Shown: in pieces, positions 1-5,322 of the stretch | Layout: the number at the start of each line of letters is the position of its first letter | Position numbering within the stretch: the stretch's first letter is position 1 | Source of the DNA: a virus | Length of the DNA: 22,638 nucleotides | Strand: one strand, 5' to 3' | Virus record (IMG/VR): IMGVR_UViG_3300037726_000027 | Coordinates: 1 to 22,638 of that record | Made by a program: the position numbers and the translations under genes | The notes under the pieces: model-generated | Told to the model about the DNA's origin: nothing | Database searches by the model: none | The model's input: the letters and a program-made list of their open reading frames with translations, nothing else

Positions 1-153
1 ACCGATTTGACTGGAGCGGGGTTCCCGTTCACGGCGGCGCAACTCGGCAACCTGGTGACGTTCGCAGAGCAATTGAATAACTTAATGGAGGGTCAGGCGA
101 CGACACCGGCAGATTACAGCGCGACGTTGAATGTTGTTCGAAGTGTGGTATAA
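1..153 (+). CDS. C-terminal fragment of an unknown protein (partial at left edge)
   Basis: Frame 1 is open from the first base to a TAA at 151-153 and gives the last 50 residues of a protein whose start lies outside the window. The visible end contains AAQLGNLVTFAEQLNNLMEG, which looks like an amphipathic helix, and closes with SATLNVVRSVV. No family is recognisable. It is the only rightward gene in the left 11 kb and faces the leftward genes head-on. It would fit the tail end of a rightward (perhaps structural) phage module, but that is inference from position. A promoter-like sequence overlaps its last codons. Confidence 0.6.
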   Translation, partial: TDLTGAGFPFTAAQLGNLVTFAEQLNNLMEGQATTPADYSATLNVVRSVV

Positions 154-154
154 T
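127..154 (+). promoter_or_regulatory. Sigma70-like promoter overlapping the end of the left-edge gene
   Basis: TTGAAT at 127-132 is followed after 16 bases by TATAAT at 149-154, and the -10 is preceded by TG one base upstream (TGGTATAAT, extended -10). It overlaps the stop codon of the left-edge gene. No open frame with a ribosome site follows, so the transcript would be the hairpin-rich stretch up to about 320. Confidence 0.5.
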
Positions 155-319
155 AGCCCTGTGGATGATACTTCCTTGATGCTACCTTCACGCGAGACGC
201 CGCCCTTCTCTCCAGGGGTGGCGTTTCGTGGTATAATGGGGCTGCACCATCGGATATGGTGCAATGCATGTAGGAAGCGAGGCGCGGCGGGAGCATACCC
301 TCGCCGCGCTTTGTGTTGT
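155..319 (+). ncRNA. Candidate small RNA or structured 3' region with three hairpins
   Basis: No convincing gene lies between the left-edge gene and the leftward genes. The stretch holds three inverted repeats in a row: 197-207 with 214-224 (11 pairs, two of them G-T), 243-250 with 256-263 (TGCACCAT/ATGGTGCA, perfect, 5-base loop) and 282-289 with 302-309 (GCGCGGCG/CGCCGCGC). The last is followed by TTTGTGTTGT. A second extended -10 (TGGTATAAT, 229-237) lies between the first and second hairpins. Either this is a small RNA of about 160 nt made from the promoter at 127-154, or it is only the structured 3' end of the upstream transcript. Confidence 0.3.
282..319 (+). terminator. Rho-independent terminator-like hairpin
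   Basis: GCGCGGCG (282-289) pairs with CGCCGCGC (302-309) and is followed by a T-rich tail TTTGTGTTGT at 310-319. It would end rightward transcription before it runs into the convergent gene at 320-724. In the leftward direction the flank is not T-rich, so it is better as a rightward terminator. Confidence 0.5.
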
Positions 320-724
320 CTACTCCACCGCCTCTGCCGCCTGCTCTCGCACCGTCTGTGCCCATTCGATCAGGCTCCGCTCCTCATCCGTCGCAACCTC
401 TTTCCAGTAATCGAGCCGACACAAATCGTAGTCAATGAGTTCGTGCCGATATGGGCGGAGTTTTGGCGAGTTGCTCACTCGTTCACGGGCGAGACATTCG
501 TACGCCTCTATGTCACCATTCTCTAGATAGTCGGCCTTGCGCACCTTTGGATGACGGGCGCGCAATGCTTCTCGAAAACCCGGCTCGCTCAACATTGTCG
601 GGCCATCCTCTACCCATGCATCTCGCAGAGCGCGGCGCGTGAACTGCAAAACACGTCCAATCAAATCGCCATCCTGATCTATCATCCCTGAACCGTAACG
701 GTGTTCGATTGCGTAAAATGCCAT
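320..724 (-). CDS. Hypothetical protein, 134 aa
   Basis: Leftward gene starting at an ATG (722-724) with an ideal TAGGAGG five bases upstream. The product is soluble, mixed charge and Trp-rich at its ends (WVEDG, YWKEVATDEERSLIEWAQTV), with no membrane segment and no motif I can assign. Its leader, from the start codon to 764, is a 42-bp sequence repeated almost perfectly in front of the gene at 4676-4999, including a hairpin just before the Shine-Dalgarno. The two genes may therefore share post-transcriptional control although their proteins are not obviously alike. It is the last leftward gene and converges on the left-edge gene. Confidence 0.7.
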   Translation of the reverse strand: MAFYAIEHRYGSGMIDQDGDLIGRVLQFTRRALRDAWVEDGPTMLSEPGFREALRARHPKVRKADYLENGDIEAYECLARERVSNSPKLRPYRHELIDYDLCRLDYWKEVATDEERSLIEWAQTVREQAAEAVE

Positions 725-764
725 TTTATCCTCCTAGCCGGATACAATGCCTCCGGCGGGGCTG
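723..764 (-). repeat. 42-bp leader repeat, copy 1 (hairpin plus Shine-Dalgarno)
   Basis: This 42-bp segment recurs at 5019-5060 with one difference. Read leftward it contains GCCGGA-N9-TCCGGC, a six-pair hairpin, followed at once by TAGGAGG and the start region ATAAAAT. The single change between copies falls in the hairpin loop, which leaves the stem intact. In this copy the next base makes the start codon ATG. The conserved hairpin beside the ribosome site suggests a shared translational control element or mRNA leader. Confidence 0.75.
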
Positions 765-780
765 TTATGGGTTGTTCTGC

Positions 781-1275
781 CTATATCCACTGTGCCCGCT
801 CGGTGTCGGCCTTGCGTTCTGCGTCGATGACTTCCTTGACCTCAGAGTGTTTACTGTCAAAAACTTCGAGCGCCGCAATGGCCGCTAAAAGTTCGGGCGG
901 GTCGTCTGCCATTGCGCCGTTGATGTCTTCGGCGTCCCAGGCAGCAGCACTGCGAGCATCGGCGTCAGCTGCAATCGCGTTAATCTCACGTACCAGGCGC
1001 TCGCGCTGGCTGCGTAGCGCGTTGGGATCAACGACCGTGGCATCGTTGTATGCCCGCATCTCTTCGGCCAGCAATGGCACCGGCCCGAGTATGTGCGTGT
1101 ACTGTGCCGGGATATTGTTGTGCTTGCGGGCGGAATTGGTGATCGTGCCAGGGTTACCAGTTTCGCGCTGCAGCTTGCCGTCGACTTTGAGTACCAGCGA
1201 CTTCATACCGCTAAAAACCACATAACCGTCTAGTTGCTTGCCGTTGCTCAGTGTGCGAGTAAAAATGTGCTGCAT
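781..1275 (-). CDS. Hypothetical protein, 164 aa
   Basis: An upstream in-frame start exists, but the ATG at 1273-1275 is preferred. It is preceded by AAGGAGACAGGACA, and the longer form would begin in the promoter and terminator region. The protein starts MQHIFTRTLSNGKQLDGYVV, with a beta-rich N-terminal half (GYVVFSGMKSLVLKVDGKLQ) and a highly helical, charged C-terminal half (RSQRERLVREINAIAADADA). The N-terminal half contains TNSARKHNNIPAQYTHILG. I recognise no family. Fifty-six bases separate it from the next leftward gene; the leader repeat of that gene lies in the gap. Confidence 0.65.
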   Translation of the reverse strand: MQHIFTRTLSNGKQLDGYVVFSGMKSLVLKVDGKLQRETGNPGTITNSARKHNNIPAQYTHILGPVPLLAEEMRAYNDATVVDPNALRSQRERLVREINAIAADADARSAAAWDAEDINGAMADDPPELLAAIAALEVFDSKHSEVKEVIDAERKADTERAQWI

Positions 1276-1314
1276 TGTCCTGTCTCCTTGTGTGTGTTCG
1301 TTGTCTCTCAACTG

Positions 1315-1395
1315 ACTCCAGTATACTCCAGATGCGTTACCAGTTCTATGATAAATACCTGATAAATACCTGATAAAATACAAGAGACAGGGCAA
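1315..1395 (-). promoter_or_regulatory. Intergenic control region with 11-bp tandem repeats
   Basis: Between a terminator and the gene at 781-1275 lie three tandem 11-bp units: TGATAAATACC at 1349-1359 and 1360-1370, then TGATAAAATAC at 1371-1381. Further downstream for leftward transcription is TATACT (about 1319-1324) within the direct repeat CTCCAG-TATA-CTCCAG, a possible -10 element. No clear -35 is visible at the right distance. The arrangement suggests a regulated promoter with iterated binding sites just upstream. Confidence 0.45.
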
Positions 1396-1396
1396 C

Positions 1397-1421
1397 AAAA
1401 AAGCCCGCCGGAGTGGCGGGC
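1397..1421 (-). terminator. Rho-independent terminator of the parM-membrane protein unit
   Basis: Read leftward, GCCCGCC (1421-1415) pairs with GGCGGGC (1409-1403) across a five-base loop and is followed by TTTTTT at 1402-1397. A second GGCGGGC-type arm at 1425-1431 offers an alternative longer pairing. It lies just downstream of the gene ending at 1464 and closes the leftward unit that begins near 4580. Confidence 0.85.
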
Positions 1422-1463
1422 GGTGGCGGGCTACGTCCTGTCTCCATATATACCCCTCTCTCC

Positions 1464-2321
1464 TTACTGCTTCTCAGCCAGCATGCATACCTCTGACTCA
1501 ACGTTCTGGCGTGCTATGCTGTAGCCATCTGGCACAGCGCCGCTAAAGCATCGGCACGCATCAGCATTGCATGCAATCGTCCAGCCGACCGAGATTGCCG
1601 TCGCTGCTACCTCAACCTCAACGCCTGCCGTTGTTCGCACGGTGTCGGGCGGCAGTATGGGCGCGGCGGTAGCGGTTGGTGCGGGTGCCTGCACAGGCGG
1701 TGCAGGTGGTGCGGGCTGCTCTACGACAATGATGTGCGGCGTCTGTGTTGGTGCTGGCGTTGGCTCTGTGAGATCGGGCGCCTCTATCCAGAGATGGCCG
1801 TCAATCTGGACGTAACGCCCGTATGTGCCGGTCACACGTCCGCCGATGGGGATATCCTGTGCGTACTCCCCACCTGGCGCGTAGTAGGCAGCAACCATCG
1901 GCGCATTTGTCGGGGTAGCGGTGGGCTCCGTTGTAGGTGTCGGCTGTATGGCTACAGGCTCATTCTGTCGAGTGAGCGCCGCGAACGACGCCACAGCAGC
2001 TACCACGAGCGCACACGCAATGCCTACTGCAATCCAGGGCATAGGGGTGCGATGCGTGCGTTGTGTGTGCGCGCTCGCGGGCGCGGACGCGTGCATCTGT
2101 CCGTCTGTCTGTGCTGTTCTGGACACGGGTTCCTCGGCTGCCCACGCGCATACCTGCGTGGTGCCAGAGTATTGCACGACGATATATCCTGCAATTTCCC
2201 ATTCCCGAATTAATTGGCCCGCTTTCGTCTGTTTTATGTTAAGCACACGCTGCAAATCTGCGCGGCGCCATTCTCCATACAACTCGCGGCGGGCGATGGC
2301 TAGTCGCTGATCGTCTGTCAT
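1464..2321 (-). CDS. Winged-helix protein with one membrane segment and Pro/Thr-rich exterior, 285 aa
   Basis: Residues 1-50 look like a winged helix: LQRVLNIKQTKAGQLIREWE followed by AGYIVV resembles the FtsK gamma-type wHTH pattern. A single hydrophobic segment follows at about 94-116. The rest would be extracytoplasmic: a Pro/Thr linker (PTPTTEPTATPTNAP), an SH3-like stretch at about 143-180 (GRVTGTYGRYVQIDGHLWIE), a second Pro-rich linker and a C-terminal part with at least four Cys. Topology puts the DNA-binding domain inside the cell. The start ATG overlaps the stop of the preceding membrane-protein gene, so the two are probably co-translated. Shared operon with parM/parR suggests membrane tethering or sensing, which is inference. 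The C-terminal region matches nothing I know. Confidence 0.7.
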   Translation of the reverse strand: MTDDQRLAIARRELYGEWRRADLQRVLNIKQTKAGQLIREWEIAGYIVVQYSGTTQVCAWAAEEPVSRTAQTDGQMHASAPASAHTQRTHRTPMPWIAVGIACALVVAAVASFAALTRQNEPVAIQPTPTTEPTATPTNAPMVAAYYAPGGEYAQDIPIGGRVTGTYGRYVQIDGHLWIEAPDLTEPTPAPTQTPHIIVVEQPAPPAPPVQAPAPTATAAPILPPDTVRTTAGVEVEVAATAISVGWTIACNADACRCFSGAVPDGYSIARQNVESEVCMLAEKQ

Positions 2322-2989
2322 CGGAGCACCCTCGGCATTGTTAAATTCAAAAATTCCTCCAGCGTTTGCGGTTGCAGGCGGCGCGTACTGCGCTCGCCAT
2401 TGCCTGAGAGCAGGCGGGCACCCTCCAGTCGGGCTGCAATTTGCTGGGCGTGTTCTTTCGTCGGCACCTGTCCGAGGTGGATTTGTGCCGTCCCAAATAC
2501 GCGGCGATCAACGCTCAGGTATTGCGGCCCTTCCAGACTACGCACAGACCATGGTGTCGGGTGTTCGTTCCGTCGCTGCCAGAGTGAAAACAGGAGTAGC
2601 AGTAGCCGGGCCGGATCATCTGCGGTGATCGTTGTTTCGCTGGCGGTGATTGTCGTGGTGACGCCTTGTTTTTCCTCGTATGCATCAAGCATCAGGGCGC
2701 GGCGGTCAGCCTCGTAGTCCAGATCGGAGCGCCATTTTTTATAGGTAAAATACGGGATCAGGAACGCCAGAAACGACAACACGCACAGCCCGAACCCGAG
2801 CGGATACCATTGCCACGCGCCCGCAGGGATTGCGGCAGAGAGCACGAAAAGCCCTAGTGTGCCCTGGAATGCAAGCACGGTAGATGCGCCCGCCGTGAGC
2901 ACGGTTTGTTTCGCGTCAATATGCAGCCGTTCAGCTGCGAGTTCCTGCACGGCCTGCGTTGCGGTGGCCTCTTTGTGCTGTAGGTGCAT
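2318..2989 (-). CDS. Two-helix membrane protein with cytoplasmic domain, 223 aa
   Basis: The protein has a short soluble N-terminus and two hydrophobic segments at roughly residues 33-55 and 63-82 (GFGLCVLSFLAFLIPYFTYK). These are followed by KKWRSDLDYEADRRALMLDA, so the long C-terminal domain should be cytoplasmic. That domain contains QIHLGQVPTKEHAQQIAARL and ends EEFLNLTMPRVLR, and has no catalytic motif I can name. The start has GGGAGGGGACT directly upstream, a 16-bp sequence repeated exactly before the gene at 3005-3280. The stop overlaps the start of the winged-helix membrane protein, so these two probably act as a pair at the membrane. Function unknown. Confidence 0.65.
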   Translation of the reverse strand: MHLQHKEATATQAVQELAAERLHIDAKQTVLTAGASTVLAFQGTLGLFVLSAAIPAGAWQWYPLGFGLCVLSFLAFLIPYFTYKKWRSDLDYEADRRALMLDAYEEKQGVTTTITASETTITADDPARLLLLLFSLWQRRNEHPTPWSVRSLEGPQYLSVDRRVFGTAQIHLGQVPTKEHAQQIAARLEGARLLSGNGERSTRRLQPQTLEEFLNLTMPRVLR

Positions 2990-3002
2990 AGTCCCCTCCC
3001 GC
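2987..3002 (-). repeat. 16-bp ribosome-site repeat, copy 1
   Basis: GCGGGAGGGGACTATG (read leftward) covers the Shine-Dalgarno and start codon of the gene at 2318-2989. An identical copy lies at 3278-3293 at the next gene upstream. It is probably a duplicated translation-initiation segment. Confidence 0.6.
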
Positions 3003-3004
3003 CT

Positions 3005-3280
3005 CTAGTTGTCGTCTCGTTCGCAGGCCACTAGATACCCATCGCACCAGAATTTGACATCTTGTAGTGTTATGGAAGGTACAAGGGCGCCAGGATCTGA
3101 GGGTTTGTCCCTATCCATTGCAATGACAGAAAATGCAGTATCTTCATAAAGTTCAGCGACCACAAACCTAAACCCCCTCCAATTAGCGCGCCCAAATTGC
3201 GTTGAAAGTACGAACCTCAGTTTATTTGCCGTCTCTTTGTCTAACTTGGTGGCTACAATAGCACTTTGAAATACTTCCAT
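3005..3280 (-). CDS. Hypothetical protein, 91 aa
   Basis: Small soluble protein beginning MEVFQSAIVATKLDKETANK and ending VKFWCDGYLVACERDDN. It has a strong GGGAGGGGACT site just before its ATG. The predicted fold looks beta-rich in the middle (RGFRFVVAELYEDTAFSVIA). The base composition is visibly more AT-rich than the neighbouring parM and membrane genes, so it may be a later insertion carrying a copied ribosome site. It lies between the parR-like gene (12 bases upstream) and the two-helix membrane protein gene. No family recognised. Confidence 0.6.
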   Translation of the reverse strand: MEVFQSAIVATKLDKETANKLRFVLSTQFGRANWRGFRFVVAELYEDTAFSVIAMDRDKPSDPGALVPSITLQDVKFWCDGYLVACERDDN

Positions 3281-3293
3281 AGTCCCCTCCCGC
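3278..3293 (-). repeat. 16-bp ribosome-site repeat, copy 2
   Basis: Exact copy of 2987-3002. It includes the Shine-Dalgarno and ATG of the 91-aa gene and touches the end of the upstream parR-like gene. Confidence 0.6.
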
Positions 3294-3592
3294 TAGTATC
3301 GCATCCCCACATCGGTGGGAAAATCATCATCATCGTCGTGCTGTTCGGGCGCTGCCTGTGGCGCTGTATAACGTTGCGGAGCGCTCAGAATGCGCGTCAG
3401 TTCAGCCCGTGTGGCGTCGTCTAGCGGCTCTTTCAATGCGTGTGCCGCTTCTCTGCCAAGCCCCTGGATAGGTTGCCCAGCGTGATGCGCACCAATAACC
3501 ACGAGCGCCCGCAATCCGGCTGCAATATTCCCGCCGCCGATGCGGCGTAACAATGCGCGCATCTCTGGAGAGAGCCGGAATCCCGTTGTCAT
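3293..3592 (-). CDS. parR: ParR-like ribbon-helix-helix partition adaptor, 99 aa
   Basis: The start ATG at 3590-3592 overlaps the parM stop (ATGA); longer in-frame versions would run deep into parM. The N-terminus TTGFRLSPEMRALLRRIGGG followed by NIAAGLRALVVIGAHHAG has the ribbon-helix-helix pattern: a short beta strand, a helix, GG, then a second helix. The C-terminal half is Gln/Pro-rich and ends with an acidic run (DDDDDFPTDVGMRY) that could contact the ParM filament. In type II segregation loci a small RHH protein encoded directly after the actin binds the centromere and links it to filaments. Gene order and fold fit that role. The symbol rests on context, since ParR proteins share little sequence. 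Confidence 0.6.
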   Translation of the reverse strand: MTTGFRLSPEMRALLRRIGGGNIAAGLRALVVIGAHHAGQPIQGLGREAAHALKEPLDDATRAELTRILSAPQRYTAPQAAPEQHDDDDDFPTDVGMRY

Positions 3593-4545
3593 TGCGCCGC
3601 AATCCGGGCCGCGAGCCGCGCATACCCGCGAGCGACCGCCATCTGAGGCTCTGGCACGATGACCGCGTGACTGTACCTCGCCTGGATTGCAGCCGTGAGT
3701 TGCGGCAGTTCTGCGCCGCCGCCACCAATAACAATGGCGTCGTACTTCTTTCCGTTGCCCCATCGCTCTGTGAGGTACGCGACAATAGTATCGGCGTGCC
3801 TGTAGAGCGGCGCATCCCATCCAGACGGGAGTTTCACAAACTGGCCTGCAATCGTGACGCCGCCAGTTCGTATTGCCTGATCGGTCTGATAGAGCGTTAG
3901 CTCGCGGCCTAACACACTCGACAGAAACGAGCGGATGAACTTCAACGGTTGCGCTGTGCCAAGTTCGCGGGCGTCCATGCCCGTGCTCACGGGGCGCATC
4001 TTCTGCACTTCGGACACGTCCAGCGTGAGGTGCCCGATATCGACAACGGCGACGCTGCCCTTGAGTGCTGTATCGCCCGTCATTTTGCCGTGATTATCCA
4101 GGAGTAGGCTATACAGCAACCCAACCGGCTCGGCAATGACCGTGATATCGCCCTCCCATAGCGTACTCGCCTCGCGCAATCGCGCTGCCAGCGCCCGACC
4201 GTGCTCCTCATTCTCTGCCTGGTGCGCTGGTAGGCCCGTCACCAGGGTGCCCGCATCGCTTATTCCCGCCGTCGCGTGCTTGACCATTGCAGGGATAAGC
4301 ACAGGATGCGTCAGACGTGCCTCAGAAAGGTCTGTGAGTGGGTGTGCGGCCATTTCGGCGTCTAACCCTACCCAATACTCAGATCCGTTAATCGTGACGG
4401 TTGTAGCCCGTTCCAGGGCGCCTGCAACCGCACGGGACGCGGGCGCGATCATCGATGGAAACGAGATATTGACGATCTCCTTTCCACCACTCAGGCCGAT
4501 CAGTTTGGTGTACCCATAGCCGCCATTGTATCCATACGCGTGCAT
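3589..4545 (-). CDS. parM: ParM-like actin ATPase for DNA segregation, 318 aa
   Basis: Actin/Hsp70-fold ATPase expected to polymerise and push DNA copies apart. The phosphate-1 loop is NGGYGYTKL (residues 7-15), where Asp is usual at the position of Asn7. Phosphate-2 is VAVVDIGHLTLDV with Asp169, and the adenosine loop is IVIGGGGAEL (274-277 are Gly). The end PQMAVARGYARLA is typical of plasmid and archaeal ParM/Ta0583-type proteins. Length fits the family. It is the first gene of a leftward unit with its own promoter, followed directly by a ParR-like RHH gene. A structural rather than segregation role is possible, since some phages use actins to position DNA, but the RHH partner favours partition. 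Confidence 0.85.
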   Translation of the reverse strand: MHAYGYNGGYGYTKLIGLSGGKEIVNISFPSMIAPASRAVAGALERATTVTINGSEYWVGLDAEMAAHPLTDLSEARLTHPVLIPAMVKHATAGISDAGTLVTGLPAHQAENEEHGRALAARLREASTLWEGDITVIAEPVGLLYSLLLDNHGKMTGDTALKGSVAVVDIGHLTLDVSEVQKMRPVSTGMDARELGTAQPLKFIRSFLSSVLGRELTLYQTDQAIRTGGVTIAGQFVKLPSGWDAPLYRHADTIVAYLTERWGNGKKYDAIVIGGGGAELPQLTAAIQARYSHAVIVPEPQMAVARGYARLAARIAAQ

Positions 4546-4580
4546 ACCCTCTCCTCGTGTCAGTTCGTATCGCTGCTGCT

Positions 4581-4621
4581 ACTATAGCATATGTGCAACG
4601 AACGTGCAACACGTGTAGCAC
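4581..4621 (-). promoter_or_regulatory. parM promoter with palindromic operator or centromere-like site
   Basis: Read leftward: TTGCAC (4609-4604), a 17-base spacer, TATAGT (4586-4581), with TG before the -10. A second TTGCAC sits at 4598-4593, so GTTGCAC is repeated with 11-bp spacing, about one helical turn. The -35 is part of an 18-bp near-palindrome, GTGCTACACGTGTTGCAC (4621-4604), with core ACACGTGT. Repeats and a palindrome at the promoter of a parM-parR unit are what a ParR binding site (parC and autorepression) would look like. Confidence 0.65.
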
Positions 4622-4628
4622 AATCCAG

Positions 4629-4655
4629 ACAAAACGAAACCCCGCCGAAGCGGGG
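4629..4655 (-). terminator. Rho-independent terminator of the XRE-to-dnaN leftward block
   Basis: Read leftward, CCCCGC-TTCG-GCGGGG (4655-4640) has a stable UUCG-type tetraloop and is followed by TTTCGTTTTG. It sits 20 bases after the stop of the gene at 4676 and just upstream of the parM promoter, separating the two leftward units. Confidence 0.85.
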
Positions 4656-4675
4656 CTGCGAGAATGATGCCTCTC

Positions 4676-4999
4676 CTAGCCTAAGAACACCGGAATGCCA
4701 TCATTGAATGCCATGCGGCGCTCGCGCACCACACCGCCTGCCTGATAAACAACGATATATTCATTGCCATTCTTCACGATATATACGCGGTATTGTGGCG
4801 ACGTTGCATGTGTCGCATTCCATGCGACGAGTTTCTTAGGGGCTGTGTAGTGATCCCGCCAGTAGTGGGGGCACTGGAAAACCCAACGCATCTCCTCCCA
4901 CTCGCCTGTTGCCCGCATGTACTCTGCGGCTCCTGCACTGATCTCCAGGCTATGCAACGGGCCGTGTTCCTGCTGTAGCTCATTGGCACGTTCGCGCAT
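4676..4999 (-). CDS. Hypothetical protein, 107 aa (possible ATT start seven codons upstream)
   Basis: Begins MRERANELQQEHGPLHSLEI and has a Trp/Tyr-rich middle (EEMRWVFQCPHYWRDHYTAP). A beta-rich C-terminal half follows (YRVYIVKNGNEYIVVYQAGG). No family is recognised. The ATG at 4997-4999 has AGGAAG seven bases upstream. However, the duplicated leader at 5019-5060 puts its perfect TAGGAGG at an ATT codon (5018-5020) in the same frame, exactly where the other leader copy has ATG. So the protein may start seven codons earlier from a rare ATT, or translation may have moved to the downstream ATG after the start codon was lost. It is followed by a strong terminator. Confidence 0.65.
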   Translation of the reverse strand: MRERANELQQEHGPLHSLEISAGAAEYMRATGEWEEMRWVFQCPHYWRDHYTAPKKLVAWNATHATSPQYRVYIVKNGNEYIVVYQAGGVVRERRMAFNDGIPVFLG

Positions 5000-5018
5000 T
5001 GCGCTTCCTACTGTAGTA

Positions 5019-5060
5019 ATTTTATCCTCCTAGCCGGATACGATGCCTCCGGCGGGGCTG
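5019..5060 (-). repeat. 42-bp leader repeat, copy 2 (start codon changed to ATT)
   Basis: Matches 723-764 at 41 of 42 positions. It has the same GCCGGA/TCCGGC hairpin and the same TAGGAGGATAAAAT, but the base after the repeat is T, not G, so the expected start codon reads ATT. The only internal change is in the hairpin loop. Confidence 0.75.
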
Positions 5061-5157
5061 CTTGGATCAGACTAACTGTTTCGCGAGCGATGATCCCGAA
5101 TTTCCATCTCAACTTCGCCTTCGCAGCGATGCATCAGATGCATTGCGCGTTCGTCTG
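5061..5157. other. Intergenic stretch without a supported gene
   Basis: Between the candidate zinc miniprotein and the duplicated leader I see no frame with both a ribosome site and a start. A leftward ATG frame of about 23 codons exists but lacks a Shine-Dalgarno. No -10/-35 pair was convincing, so the downstream gene is probably read from the dnaN transcript. Confidence 0.4.
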
Positions 5158-5259
5158 TTACGTTCTGTGGATGAGGCAATTTTGACAATCCGGGCACCAA
5201 TTTTTGTGCGGCGCCAGCCCTCTATTTCTCTTTTTGCCGCCTGTACCGTTGCCGCTCAC
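5158..5259 (-). CDS. Possible 33-aa zinc-binding miniprotein
   Basis: A GTG at 5257-5259 is preceded by GGAGGAACTGA, a good ribosome site, and opens a 33-codon frame. The end LAPHKNWCPDCQNCLIHRT carries a compact CPDC-x2-C-x2-H cluster, which suggests metal binding, preceded by a Gly/Lys/Arg-rich start. The frame overlaps another short leftward frame (5222-5317) by 38 bases. With so few residues the case rests on the Shine-Dalgarno and the Cys/His spacing. It lies downstream of dnaN in the same transcript. Confidence 0.4.
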   Translation of the reverse strand: MSGNGTGGKKRNRGLAPHKNWCPDCQNCLIHRT

Positions 5260-5317
5260 TCAGTTCCTCCAGCGGCTTCCGCGTCCGCTGCTTTCGCTCG
5301 GCGGCGTAGCGCTCCAC
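5222..5317 (-). CDS. Possible 31-aa basic miniprotein after dnaN
   Basis: A GTG at 5315-5317, five bases past the dnaN stop, opens a short highly charged frame beginning VERYAAERKQRTRKPLEELS and ending in KEK. There is no strong Shine-Dalgarno, so translation would rely on coupling to dnaN. It resembles in style the Arg-rich 65-aa protein at 9531-9728. After its TAG the same frame stays open for about 49 more codons, so it could also be the front part of a broken gene. Weak call. Confidence 0.3.
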   Translation of the reverse strand: MERYAAERKQRTRKPLEELSERQRYRRQKEK

Positions 5318-5322
5318 AGAAA

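Noticed and set aside
131-526. 131-codon plus-strand frame across the left hairpin region
   Set aside because: No ribosome site, runs through the hairpins and over the convergent gene at 320-724; composition is non-protein-like.
701-1225. 174-codon plus-strand Ser/Ala-rich frame
   Set aside because: Shadow of the leftward 164-aa gene, whose start has a good Shine-Dalgarno.
3293-3820. 175-codon version of the parR-like gene
   Set aside because: It would overlap parM by over 230 bases; the ATG at 3590-3592 gives an ATGA junction and begins exactly at the RHH fold.
5222-5317. Stop-codon read-through of the post-dnaN minigene
   Set aside because: The frame stays open after the TAG, but there is no recoding signal visible and the overlapping zinc-like frame has the better start; kept only as a remark.
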